Source: Flavobacteriales bacterium UBA852 (lineage in GTDB: Bacteria; Bacteroidota; Bacteroidia; Flavobacteriales_E; Vicingaceae). From it: a stretch of 64,000 nt of DNA. The first letter of the stretch is position 1; the number at the start of each line of letters is the position of its first letter. Below, in pieces: positions 7,359 through 15,813 of the stretch. Where the stretch lies: the NCBI GenBank assembly GCA_002295925.1, contig DBGO01000016.1, positions 68,248-132,247 of the forward strand. Direction: 5' to 3'. Below the pieces are notes generated by a model that was given only the letters and a program-made list of their open reading frames with translations, was not told the origin of the DNA and searched no databases. The position numbers were made by a program, and so were the translations under genes.

Positions 7359-8468
7359 ATGAAAATCTGTCACCTTACATCTGTACATAAATACAACGAT
7401 ATCAGGATATTTGTTAAAGAATGTAGTTCATTGGCAAAGCGATATGATGTTTCTTTGGTTTGTGTAAACGGCGTTAATGAAACTATTAATAATGTTAAAA
7501 TTGTTAATGTACCTGTAAATTATACCGGAAGATTACAGCGTTTTACAAAAGCAGTTGATGCAGTTTACCAAAAAGCATTAGAAGTAAATGCTGAAATATA
7601 CCATCTTCACGATCCCGAACTACTTCGTATAGCGCCAAAATTGAAGAAAAAAGGCAAAAAAGTAATCTATGATGCGCATGAAGATTTACCTCGCCAACTC
7701 TTATCTAAGCCATATTTAAATAAAAATGTTGCTAAGTTTTTAAGCAAAATGGTTGAGTGGTATGAAAATAAAGTTGCTAAAAAACTCGATGGTATAATTA
7801 CCGCAACGCCTCATATTAAAGAAAGATTTCTTAAAATAAATCCCAATACCGAAAACATTAACAATTACCCTCTTCTGGAAGAATTAAATTTAAGCGAAAA
7901 TCAAAATCCCTTTAGCGAACGAAAAAATATATGTTATGTTGGCGGAATTACAGAAATAAGAGGAATTAAAGAAATGGTGAATGCCTTGCAATTGACCGAA
8001 AATGATGTTTGTTTGGATTTAGCAGGAGCATTTTCTCCCGAATCATTATTTGAGCAAGTGAAAATATTACCCGGATGGAAAAAGGTTAAATTTCATGGGT
8101 TTGTAGACCGAAAACAAGTTGCTAAAATACTCAGTGATTCATTTGCCGGGTTATTGGTTTTGCATCCAACTGTAAACCATGTAGATTCACTTCCCATTAA
8201 AATGTTTGAATATATGCTTTTTGGTTTACCTGTTATAGCCTCAGATTTTCCGCTTTGGAGAGAAATTATTGAAAAAAACAAATGTGGAATTTGTGTAAAT
8301 CCATTAGATGTAGAACAAATTGCCAATGCCATTGATTATCTTTTTACACATCCGGATGAAGCCAAAAAAATGGGAGAGAGAGGTAAGAAATTAGTTATGG
8401 AAAATTATAATTGGAAAAAAGAAGAAATTAAATTACTCAACTTTTATGAAAAAATATCTGCACTGTAG
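7359..8468 (+). CDS. Glycosyltransferase family 4 protein
   Basis: This second GT-B enzyme has 369 residues and begins MKICHLTSVHKYNDIRIF. It has EIYHLHDPELL, KVIYDAHEDLPRQ, the CYVGGITEIRGI loop of the donor domain and PIKMFEYMLFGLPVIA with the donor-binding Glu near residue ~285. Members with the HDPELL pattern are common in Bacteroidota capsule and exopolysaccharide clusters. It starts 3 bp after the ABC ATPase gene, and its last 23 bases overlap the next gene, so translation of the two is probably coupled. The specific sugar is unknown. Confidence 0.87.
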   Translation: MKICHLTSVHKYNDIRIFVKECSSLAKRYDVSLVCVNGVNETINNVKIVNVPVNYTGRLQRFTKAVDAVYQKALEVNAEIYHLHDPELLRIAPKLKKKGKKVIYDAHEDLPRQLLSKPYLNKNVAKFLSKMVEWYENKVAKKLDGIITATPHIKERFLKINPNTENINNYPLLEELNLSENQNPFSERKNICYVGGITEIRGIKEMVNALQLTENDVCLDLAGAFSPESLFEQVKILPGWKKVKFHGFVDRKQVAKILSDSFAGLLVLHPTVNHVDSLPIKMFEYMLFGLPVIASDFPLWREIIEKNKCGICVNPLDVEQIANAIDYLFTHPDEAKKMGERGKKLVMENYNWKKEEIKLLNFYEKISAL

Positions 8469-9369
8469 CGTATTGGCAATATTAATGGTAGTCACATTTG
8501 TAGGATGTAAAAAAGATGCTTATCCTCCTGCTACTATTGAAGAGAGTAAAGCTTCATTACCCGATTATTATCGGTTTATTGAATCACTGAAAAAAAGAGG
8601 ATTTAAATTTTGGAGTTTTAAAAAATACTGGGCAAACAGATATGCTCCACTACCGGATAAATTAATTGTAATAAGACATGATGTTCACAAAAGAGATCTT
8701 CAATATGCATATTATGCTATTTCTATAGAAAAATATTTGTTAAACAAATCCGATGTTGCAACCTATTATGTGCTTTATGGAGACCCATCTCAGAAAGAAG
8801 ATAAAGATTTACAAAAAAAATATATCGATTTAATTCATTATTGCAGCAACATAGAGAAATTTGATGTACAACCACATTTATCCATCAATACATTTTTAAT
8901 AGATAAAAAATACTATCCCAATTATTTATATGACAAAACAGCTGATGAAATTAATGCAATATTTAACAGGAATTATGTATATAATTATACTAATAACGGC
9001 ATAGAACTTATGTTAACAGGCGAAGATTCTTTAAATATTGTAAATATAGATGATGAAATTCTGAGCATATTAAGTGACTATGATTGGCCTTTGGGCAAAT
9101 TTCAGTCCATATCATCACACGGTTCGCATGAAGAAATTAATTTATCCTACTTAAATAACCAAAAATTAATGGATTTTAAATCTTTATATAGCAATGATTT
9201 ATTTGAGTTTGAAACCTATCAAACCAGGATAGGTAACGAGTTAACCTATTTATCCGATTTAGCAGAAAACTCCAATCCATATTGGCGAATAAATCCGGAT
9301 GCATTACCTGACGGCAGATATCAATTACTAATGCATCCAAAGGTGTGGTCAATAGATTTTATAAGATGA
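8446..9369 (+). CDS. Polysaccharide-deacetylase-like lipoprotein
   Basis: This 307-residue protein has a lipoprotein signal: MKKYL, a hydrophobic stretch, then TFVG-C21-KK. The +2/+3 lysines and the polysaccharide context point to a periplasmic or outer-membrane lipoprotein. The body has scattered NodB/CE4-like marks: VIRHDVH (a variant of the usual metal-binding RHDVD), VQPHLSIN, SISSHGSHEE and LMHPKVW near the end. This pattern (RHDV, H, SHGS, HP-W) is seen in distant deacetylase-like proteins of surface-polysaccharide clusters. It may remove acetyl groups from the exported glycan. The ATG at 8446 lies inside the end of the previous gene. The stop overlaps the next start as ATGA. The family call is moderate and activity is not certain. 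Confidence 0.6.
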   Translation: MKKYLHCSVLAILMVVTFVGCKKDAYPPATIEESKASLPDYYRFIESLKKRGFKFWSFKKYWANRYAPLPDKLIVIRHDVHKRDLQYAYYAISIEKYLLNKSDVATYYVLYGDPSQKEDKDLQKKYIDLIHYCSNIEKFDVQPHLSINTFLIDKKYYPNYLYDKTADEINAIFNRNYVYNYTNNGIELMLTGEDSLNIVNIDDEILSILSDYDWPLGKFQSISSHGSHEEINLSYLNNQKLMDFKSLYSNDLFEFETYQTRIGNELTYLSDLAENSNPYWRINPDALPDGRYQLLMHPKVWSIDFIR

Positions 9370-10385
9370 TATATCCTGATGTAGACATAGTAATTCCTTG
9401 TCGTAATGAACAAGATTACATTGAAAAATGTGTTCGTTCATTTTTCGAAAATGATTATCCTAAAGATAAAATTCATGTATTTGTTGTAGATGGACTCAGC
9501 ACGGATAATACTTGTGAAATTTTAGATAAGTTAAAGGCAGAGTTCACTCAACTGACAATTCTGAGAAATGAAAAACAAACTACACCTTATGCCTTAAATA
9601 TTGGATTGAAAGCCACAGAACATCCTTTAAAAATAATTTTTGGTGCACATGCAATTGCCGATAAAAATTTCATTAAAAAAAATGTAGAGATTTTAAATAA
9701 TTATAATGATGTTGGATGTGCGGGAGGAATAATAGAAAATGTTTATGAGAATAAAACAGGAGAGTTAATTGGCAAAGCAATGGCATCGGTGTTTGGAGTG
9801 GGTAATGCACATTTTAGAACTGCCACCAAATTCGGATATGTTGATACCGTAGCATTTGGAGCATATAAAAATGAAGTGTTTGATAAAATTGGATATTTTG
9901 ATGAGGAATTAACGCGTAATCAGGATGATGAATTTAATTATCGATTACTAAAAAACGGGTTTAAAATTTATTTATCGCCCGAAATAAAATCAAAATATTA
10001 TGTAAGGGGAAATTTTCAGAAACTTTTTAGACAATATTACCAATACGGTTACTGGAAAGTATATGTAAACAAAAAACATAAAACAGTTACTACAGTTCGT
10101 CAGATAGTTCCGTTGTTATTTGCTTTATATTTATTTTTAGGTCTTTTGGTAAGTGTGTTTGTTCCTATGTTTGTTTATTTATATTTTTTAGGAATATTTT
10201 TTTATATAATTCTGGCAATAGTTTTTGCGTTTAAACAAAGTAAAAAAATCGCCGAAGCGTTTAAAGTCGCTTACGTGTTTTTTATTTTGCATTTTTCTTA
10301 TGGCTTAGGATATTTAAAAGGAATAATAGATTTTATACTATTAAATAAAAAACCGGATAGAAGTAAAATTAAATTAAGCAGATAA
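9366..10385 (+). CDS. Glycosyltransferase family 2 protein
   Basis: This 339-residue inverting GT-A glycosyltransferase begins with the canonical VDIVIPCRNEQDYIEKCV and has VDGLSTDNT (DxD-like region) and NQDDEFNYRLLKNG, the ED-type acceptor/catalytic base region. Hydrophobic membrane segments fill residues ~245-310. It resembles the succinoglycan ExoA-like branch. The ATG at 9366 is preferred to the GTG at 9345 because it forms a 4-base ATGA overlap with the upstream stop. The protein probably works at the inner membrane, adding a sugar to the lipid-linked glycan. Confidence 0.88.
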   Translation: MIYPDVDIVIPCRNEQDYIEKCVRSFFENDYPKDKIHVFVVDGLSTDNTCEILDKLKAEFTQLTILRNEKQTTPYALNIGLKATEHPLKIIFGAHAIADKNFIKKNVEILNNYNDVGCAGGIIENVYENKTGELIGKAMASVFGVGNAHFRTATKFGYVDTVAFGAYKNEVFDKIGYFDEELTRNQDDEFNYRLLKNGFKIYLSPEIKSKYYVRGNFQKLFRQYYQYGYWKVYVNKKHKTVTTVRQIVPLLFALYLFLGLLVSVFVPMFVYLYFLGIFFYIILAIVFAFKQSKKIAEAFKVAYVFFILHFSYGLGYLKGIIDFILLNKKPDRSKIKLSR

Positions 10386-11789
10386 ATGCTCTTCAACTCA
10401 TTTATATTCATAGTATTTGCCTTGCTTTTTTTTGCCGGATGGCAATTTTTTAAGCGTAAAAAGCAAAGTAAGTGGATATATATCACATTGGCGTCGTTTG
10501 TCTTTTACGGATGGTGGGATTGGCGATTTTTGTTCTTGATAATTTTTAGTGGATTGGTCGACTATTTTGCCGGTATGTTTATGGTGAAATTTCCTAAGTA
10601 TAAAAAAAGGTATTTACTAATTTCATTATTGATGAATATTGGCTCGTTGGCAATATTTAAATACAGCTTGTTTATTGCTCAGAATATAGATGTTGCACTT
10701 CAAACTTTTAATGTTCAATTTAAATTAACAGAGCATATCCCTTCATTTGCTCTTATATTACCTGTTGGAATTAGTTTTTATACCTTTCAATCGATGAGTT
10801 ATACCATAGATATTTACAAAAATCGATTAATGCCCGTAAAAAATATATTTCACTTTTTCGCTTATTTAAGTATGTTCCCTCAGTTGGTTGCCGGACCAAT
10901 TATCAGAGCAAAAGACTTGCTAAAACAATTAGCCGAGTACAGACCTGTTTCTTTATTAATGTTTTGGAATGGCTTAAAGCTAATTATTATTGGGTTCTTT
11001 CAAAAAACAGTTTTAGCAGACAATATAGGCACTCTTGTAAATTATAGTTTTAATGATGTAGAACGTTATAATGGTGTAAATTACTGGTGGATAGTAGTTA
11101 TTGCTTTTGCTTTTCAAATATATTTTGATTTTAGCGGTTATAGTTTAATTGCCAGGGGGTTGGCTAAATGGATGGGGTTTCATTTTAAAATAAATTTTAA
11201 TCATCCGTATTTGGCAAAATCATTAAAAGATTTTTGGCAACGATGGCATATTTCTTTATCAACTTGGTTCAGAGATTATGTTTATATCCCTCTTGGAGGA
11301 AATAAAAAAGGTAAATTTTATGCCCATATATTTATGTGGGTTACAATGATTGTTTCCGGAATATGGCATGGCGCAAATTGGACTTATGTCGTTTGGGGTG
11401 TGCTTCATGCGGCATTTTTAAGTTTAGAGCGAATGGTTTCATTTATCAAAAAAATAAAATTTATCCATTATTTATTTTCCATGTTTTTGGTGCTTATTGC
11501 ATGGGTGTTTTTTCGTGCCGAAAATATTCAGCAAGCTATTGCAATTATTGAAAAAATGTTTGCATCAAATTGGACAAAAGAATTTTATCCTGAACGATTT
11601 TTTACTGCCTATATATTCTTAATTGTAGCAGTATTGTTTGAGTTTTTTTATTGGTTGAAAAGCAAGCAAAAAGTTTTTGCCAAAATTTATAAATCGCAAG
11701 TGTTTGAATTAGCCGAAATGTTAGTGTTGACTTTGGCAATTTTGTTTTTGCGCGGACTGGAACAAGAATTTATTTACTTTCAATTTTAA
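10386..11789 (+). CDS. MBOAT-family O-acyltransferase (AlgI-like)
   Basis: This 467-residue polytopic membrane protein belongs to the membrane-bound O-acyltransferase family. Signs are LPVGISFYTFQSMSYTIDIY, MFPQLVAGPI, the FWQRWHISLSTWFRDYVYIP block and SGIWHGANW with the catalytic His at 328. A second conserved His (LHAAF) is at 341. In alginate, peptidoglycan and exopolysaccharide systems such proteins pass an acetyl group across the inner membrane to an exported glycan, with an SGNH-type partner. Such a partner is encoded 2 bp downstream. The start abuts the previous stop. Confidence 0.92.
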   Translation: MLFNSFIFIVFALLFFAGWQFFKRKKQSKWIYITLASFVFYGWWDWRFLFLIIFSGLVDYFAGMFMVKFPKYKKRYLLISLLMNIGSLAIFKYSLFIAQNIDVALQTFNVQFKLTEHIPSFALILPVGISFYTFQSMSYTIDIYKNRLMPVKNIFHFFAYLSMFPQLVAGPIIRAKDLLKQLAEYRPVSLLMFWNGLKLIIIGFFQKTVLADNIGTLVNYSFNDVERYNGVNYWWIVVIAFAFQIYFDFSGYSLIARGLAKWMGFHFKINFNHPYLAKSLKDFWQRWHISLSTWFRDYVYIPLGGNKKGKFYAHIFMWVTMIVSGIWHGANWTYVVWGVLHAAFLSLERMVSFIKKIKFIHYLFSMFLVLIAWVFFRAENIQQAIAIIEKMFASNWTKEFYPERFFTAYIFLIVAVLFEFFYWLKSKQKVFAKIYKSQVFELAEMLVLTLAILFLRGLEQEFIYFQF

Positions 11790-11791
11790 GT

Positions 11792-12691
11792 ATGCATAAT
11801 ATTAAAATAAAAATAATACTGTATATTACATTTACTTTGCTTTTTACCGTATTGATTGTTTTATTAAAGCCGGACAACAATCAATCGGTTTATGAAAAAG
11901 ATTGGTTTTGGATAAATAAAACATATCCATATAAAAAATTCGATATTGTGATTTATGGCGATTCAAGAGTATACAGAGGAATTTCGCCAGAAAAATTTTC
12001 AGAAGTTTTTCCATCGGCAGATATTATCAATTTAGGATATTCTTCGGGTGGAATAAATAAACAAGCTTTGGAGTTTGCTCTTGATAAACTGGGAAACAAC
12101 GAATCAAAAATATTGGTTTTGGGTATAACTCCATTTTCATTAACTGAAAAAGCCCGCCAAAACAAACATTTGCTACAAGAACTGAACAGACCAACAGGAG
12201 AGGTGTTGGAGCGCAAATATATTTACCCGTTTCTTACGGCTTTTGAACCGATAGAAATTAATCCTTTTAAACTTCCTGAAAATTATCAAATGAAATATCA
12301 TCCTACGGGCTGGGTAGAGTCTTACAAAATAAAAGAAGATACAACCGAAGCTTTAGAATCGTATATAAAACAATTTTCCGAAACAAAATTATCTCAAAAT
12401 AGTATTGCAGAACTTGAAACTTTTATAAAAGAACAAAAATCTAATGGAATAAAAATATTTGGATTTAGACCGCCGGCTTCTTTTTCGTTAGAAAAAATTG
12501 AAAATGAATATTCTTCTTTTAATGAAAAGGAAATAAGAGAGCTGTTTATTCGTAATGGTGCATACTGGATAGAAATACCTTCGCGCTACAGTTATCACAC
12601 ATACGATGGCAGCCATTTGCATTATCTTTCGGCAAAAAAACTATCATTTTTTATAGCACAACAAATCAAATATAAAATTCATTTACAATGA
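11792..12691 (+). CDS. SGNH-like periplasmic acyltransferase partner of the MBOAT protein
   Basis: This 299-residue protein has one N-terminal membrane anchor (~8-25). It then carries VIYGDSRVYRG with D57-S58, matching the GDS block of SGNH esterase-fold proteins, and near the end DGSH with D272 and H275, the expected Asp-x-x-His. These give a plausible Ser-Asp-His triad facing the periplasm. AlgX/AlgJ-like and DltD-like proteins take the acetyl group delivered by an MBOAT protein and place it on the polymer. Adjacency to the MBOAT gene supports this role. It overlaps the pirin gene by ATGA. Confidence 0.75.
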   Translation: MHNIKIKIILYITFTLLFTVLIVLLKPDNNQSVYEKDWFWINKTYPYKKFDIVIYGDSRVYRGISPEKFSEVFPSADIINLGYSSGGINKQALEFALDKLGNNESKILVLGITPFSLTEKARQNKHLLQELNRPTGEVLERKYIYPFLTAFEPIEINPFKLPENYQMKYHPTGWVESYKIKEDTTEALESYIKQFSETKLSQNSIAELETFIKEQKSNGIKIFGFRPPASFSLEKIENEYSSFNEKEIRELFIRNGAYWIEIPSRYSYHTYDGSHLHYLSAKKLSFFIAQQIKYKIHLQ

Positions 12692-13434
12692 AAATATTTA
12701 CCAAAGACAAACAAGGAAAAGGTTATTTTGATAATGGTAGAATTATAGAGAATAAACCAATTGGTTTCCCTCAAGATAACTCATTGTGTAAACCTTTTTC
12801 AAATTTATTTTACTGGGCTAATGCTTGGAGCAAGGAGGGAGGTGAAATTCCTGAACACCCTCATAAATACTTTGAAATTATGTCGGTAATAATAAAAGGT
12901 GAAATTTCACATTACGACAGTAAAGTAAACAAATGGATTAAATTGCCGGCAGGGAGTGTTCAAGTAATTCAAGCCGGAAGCGGTATTACACATGCCGAAA
13001 TAATACATCCCAATTCCAGAATATTCCAAATATGGTTTGATCCTGATATTTCAAAATCTGCTCAATTAGAACCACAATATCAAGACTATTTGCCTCAATC
13101 TTTTACTTTTACAAAAACAGATTCGGTAATTATAAAACATATTATTGGCAATAAAGGTAGTGTAAAACTTTTGACTGAAGGAGTTAAGTTTGAAGAAATA
13201 ACAGTATTGCCCGGTAAGGAATATACATTAGATTCTAATAATATTTATACTTCCATTTATTGTGATGGTTATTTAATAGTAAATGAAATACCATTATGTA
13301 AAGATGATTTTGTAGTGTTAAAAAACGAAAATGCTATAATTTCAAATCAAACAAATAAAGAAATAATCTGCTATGTAATGCAAAACCCTTTAGAATTAAC
13401 TTATAAAACTTATTATGAGAGATTTATGATTTAG
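12688..13434 (+). CDS. Pirin-like cupin protein
   Basis: This 248-residue cytosolic bicupin is of the pirin type. Metal ligands are visible in the first cupin barrel: EHPHKYFEIM (two His and Glu) and SGITHAEI (His). Pirins bind Fe(II) or similar metals, and some act as quercetin dioxygenases or redox-linked regulators. Why a pirin ends a polysaccharide operon is unclear, but the ATGA overlap with the SGNH gene makes co-transcription very likely. It could also belong to a broader sugar-linked cupin group. Its stop codon overlaps by 4 bp that of the convergent phosphatase gene. Confidence 0.75.
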   Translation: MKIFTKDKQGKGYFDNGRIIENKPIGFPQDNSLCKPFSNLFYWANAWSKEGGEIPEHPHKYFEIMSVIIKGEISHYDSKVNKWIKLPAGSVQVIQAGSGITHAEIIHPNSRIFQIWFDPDISKSAQLEPQYQDYLPQSFTFTKTDSVIIKHIIGNKGSVKLLTEGVKFEEITVLPGKEYTLDSNNIYTSIYCDGYLIVNEIPLCKDDFVVLKNENAIISNQTNKEIICYVMQNPLELTYKTYYERFMI

Positions 13435-14228
13435 AGCTTAATCCCTAAAATAGTCATATCATCTGTTTGGATATTGTCGTTTTGCCATTCGCTCAATGTT
13501 TCATCCAAAAACTGAATTTTTTCGTTTACAGAGTTCAAATCCAATTTTAAAATAGATTTAAGTTGTTTTATACCAAAACGTTTGTCATTATATCCGCCAA
13601 ATTGGTCAACAATGCCGTCTGTAAAAAGAAAAATTTCGTCTCCGTTTTCGTAATGAATAACAGTTGATGTGAAATTCCGTTCATCTTCTATTTGCCAGCC
13701 GCCTATCGGAAAGTTATCTCCCCTAAATTGTAATAATTCGTTTTTTCTTTTTATTATAATTTTGGATTTTGCTCCGCTAAACTCAACAGTTTGTTGCTTT
13801 TTATTAATCTTAATTAGTGAAAGTTCTAACCAGTCATTGTTAAAATTGCCCGATTCTTCTTCTGCCTGAAAGGTTTCAATCCATTTTTTATCCAATTCGT
13901 TCAAGTAATCGCCCAATTTCGAAAAATCTTTCCCCAATACAATGTAATTCAATAAATTAATTCCCATTACAGTTAATAATGAGGCGGCGATTCCATGTCC
14001 GGTACAATCGCCTACGCAAACATAAAATTCATTATTTTTTTCAGAAACCCAATAAAAATCGCCGGATAAAACAGAGTGTGGTTTCCAAATAATTCCAAAA
14101 TCGGGAGATATTTTTTTCAGATGTCTTTTTTTTGGCAATATACCCCTTTGGATATTCAGTGCATAAGCAACTGCTTCATTACTGATAAAATTATTTTTTT
14201 GCAGAGGACTTTCGATAGCTAAACTCAT
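13431..14228 (-). CDS. SpoIIE-type PP2C protein serine/threonine phosphatase
   Basis: This 265-residue stand-alone phosphatase domain shows QRGILPKK, SGDFYW at 55-60, GDCTGHG at 73-79 (metal-binding Asp) and LFTDGIVD near the end. Family members dephosphorylate STAS-domain anti-anti-sigma proteins in partner switching. No sensor or GAF/HAMP domain is attached, so its input must come from another protein. It converges with the polysaccharide operon, overlapping its last 4 bases. A STAS protein is encoded far away at 63099 and is one candidate substrate. The gap 14229-14368 shows no clear promoter. Confidence 0.88.
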   Translation of the reverse strand: MSLAIESPLQKNNFISNEAVAYALNIQRGILPKKRHLKKISPDFGIIWKPHSVLSGDFYWVSEKNNEFYVCVGDCTGHGIAASLLTVMGINLLNYIVLGKDFSKLGDYLNELDKKWIETFQAEEESGNFNNDWLELSLIKINKKQQTVEFSGAKSKIIIKRKNELLQFRGDNFPIGGWQIEDERNFTSTVIHYENGDEIFLFTDGIVDQFGGYNDKRFGIKQLKSILKLDLNSVNEKIQFLDETLSEWQNDNIQTDDMTILGIKL

Positions 14229-14368
14229 TTAAATTCTACATTATTACAGCTGTAAAATTACGGGGTGATAAGGCAAGGTGTTTAAATGTAATATTAATCA
14301 AATGTTAAGTTAGACTAATAAGTAACTTTTGCCTGTCAATGCTTAAAAATATTCGGTTATACTTATAC

Positions 14369-15049
14369 TTATTCGATTTTAATTTTCTCACCGTAAAATT
14401 TTGGAGAAACATCAAAAAACAAATCAAGCATCATTTTCACTCGGGCAAATTTCTCTCTTATTTTTGTTTTTATTCCAAAATGTGTATTTACCGTTTTTGC
14501 ATTAAAACCAATGGCATAAATACCTTTAGCTTTTGCAATAAATATTGCTCGTTCGTTATGGAAAGGTTGTGAAATAACCGTGATTTTATTTTGCCCGAAT
14601 ATGGCTTTACTTCTTACCACGGAATCGAGTGTTCTAAAACCGGCATAATCTAAAAATATTTTATCTTCAGGAATGCCTCTTTTTATTAAATCTTTTTTTA
14701 TAGATGCAGGCTCATTGTAATATTTGGTAGAATTATCACCGCTTACCAATATGTATTTTATTTTATGGGCTTTGTAGAGTTTAACGGCAGCATTAATTCT
14801 GTAGGTATAATACAAGTTTTCTGTGCCGTTTTTCAATTTTTTAGATGTTCCTAGTAATAACCCCACTTTATTGAAGGGGATTTTATTGACATCATTATAT
14901 AAATAGGATTTTACTTTGTGTGTTACATAGGCATCAACCGAAAATAGGAGAACAATTACAAATAATAAGGAAATTAATGTGTATTTGAGAATAGTTTTTA
15001 ACGTAAAACGTTGAGTCAATGCCTTGACTTTAAACTTTAATCCGGACAT
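14369..15049 (-). CDS. SanA/YdcF-like DUF218 membrane protein
   Basis: This 226-residue protein has one membrane segment (~20-45) and a DUF218 domain. Signs are KVGLLLGTSKKLKNG, YTYRINAAVKLYKAHK, ILVSGDNSTKYYNEP and a late VISQPFHNERA. SanA-like proteins of Enterobacteria affect envelope permeability to vancomycin at high temperature; the biochemical activity is unknown. Its ATG directly abuts the stop of the MORN-like repeat gene upstream, so they form an operon on the minus strand. Confidence 0.85.
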   Translation of the reverse strand: MSGLKFKVKALTQRFTLKTILKYTLISLLFVIVLLFSVDAYVTHKVKSYLYNDVNKIPFNKVGLLLGTSKKLKNGTENLYYTYRINAAVKLYKAHKIKYILVSGDNSTKYYNEPASIKKDLIKRGIPEDKIFLDYAGFRTLDSVVRSKAIFGQNKITVISQPFHNERAIFIAKAKGIYAIGFNAKTVNTHFGIKTKIREKFARVKMMLDLFFDVSPKFYGEKIKIE

Positions 15050-15799
15050 TTATCTTAAATCTTTTTCTTTTTCCAACACACCGTTGGCGTAAAATTCTTC
15101 TTTTACCGGCACACCGTTTTCATCATAATATAACCATTTGCCTTTTCGCTGGTAATCGTAAACCGCACGATTAAAAATAACCATACCTTGTGCTTTTATT
15201 TTCCCGTTAGGGTAATATTCGGTTTCGGTGTATTCCAACTTCTTTTTATTGGTCAGTTCCAATGATTTTTTTGGCGCTCCGTTTTTGTAATAACTAACTT
15301 GTTTTACGTAATATTCAAATGTTTTATTGTTTTCTTCGTAATACTCAGGATTGCCATTTGGGTAGTAATCCGTCCACTTTAAGGGTTGGTCGTAGATATA
15401 AGTAATTTCTGATTTTATTTTTCCATCGGGATAATAAAGCGTCATTTTGCTCTTTTTTATATCTATTTGACGAAAATTACGCTCCAAATTACCGTTAGGA
15501 TAATAGTTTTTGTATAATTTCAACTGTCCTTTTTCGTAATATCCTTTATGCAATAATTGGTCGTTATTGTAATAATCCATAATGAAACCTTCGGCAGCGT
15601 GCCCGTCATTACCGTGTCTTGTAGAGTCGCCGCCCAGTCGTGTATTTAGCTTTTCGTATATTCTAATGCCGTAAATACTGTCAATTACCTCTTCGGGTTT
15701 ATATACGTTGTAATAAAGTTCTTTTTTTGTTAAATCATTTTGAGCAAATGAAATAAATGCAAGAGCTGTCAAGAACAAATAACAGGTAATTTTTTTCAT
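15050..15799 (-). CDS. Secreted MORN_2/YwqK-like repeat protein
   Basis: This 249-residue protein has a signal peptide (to about ISFAQ-19) followed by repeated Tyr-rich units of the type YYPNGN / YYPDGKIKSE / YYPNGKIKAQ. They are spaced ~22-25 residues and continue nearly to the C terminus. This is the MORN_2 or YwqK pattern, common in secreted Bacteroidota proteins. Though databases often label such proteins as antitoxins, nothing here supports a toxin partner. It is likely a periplasmic or surface beta-sheet protein of unknown role, encoded between NhaC and the SanA-like gene. Confidence 0.75.
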   Translation of the reverse strand: MKKITCYLFLTALAFISFAQNDLTKKELYYNVYKPEEVIDSIYGIRIYEKLNTRLGGDSTRHGNDGHAAEGFIMDYYNNDQLLHKGYYEKGQLKLYKNYYPNGNLERNFRQIDIKKSKMTLYYPDGKIKSEITYIYDQPLKWTDYYPNGNPEYYEENNKTFEYYVKQVSYYKNGAPKKSLELTNKKKLEYTETEYYPNGKIKAQGMVIFNRAVYDYQRKGKWLYYDENGVPVKEEFYANGVLEKEKDLR

Positions 15800-15813
15800 T
15801 TGGTTTGGTGTTT

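Noticed and set aside
14339..14572. Plus-strand frame of 77 codons opposite the SanA-like gene
   Set aside because: It lies entirely over a well-supported minus-strand gene, has no recognisable features and is rich in Phe/Cys/Tyr as expected from reading the opposite strand.
15100..15580. DNA repeats in the MORN-like gene as a CRISPR array
   Set aside because: The repeats are protein-level (YYPNG units), with varying DNA sequence and no constant spacers. No CRISPR array or cas gene is visible anywhere in the window.
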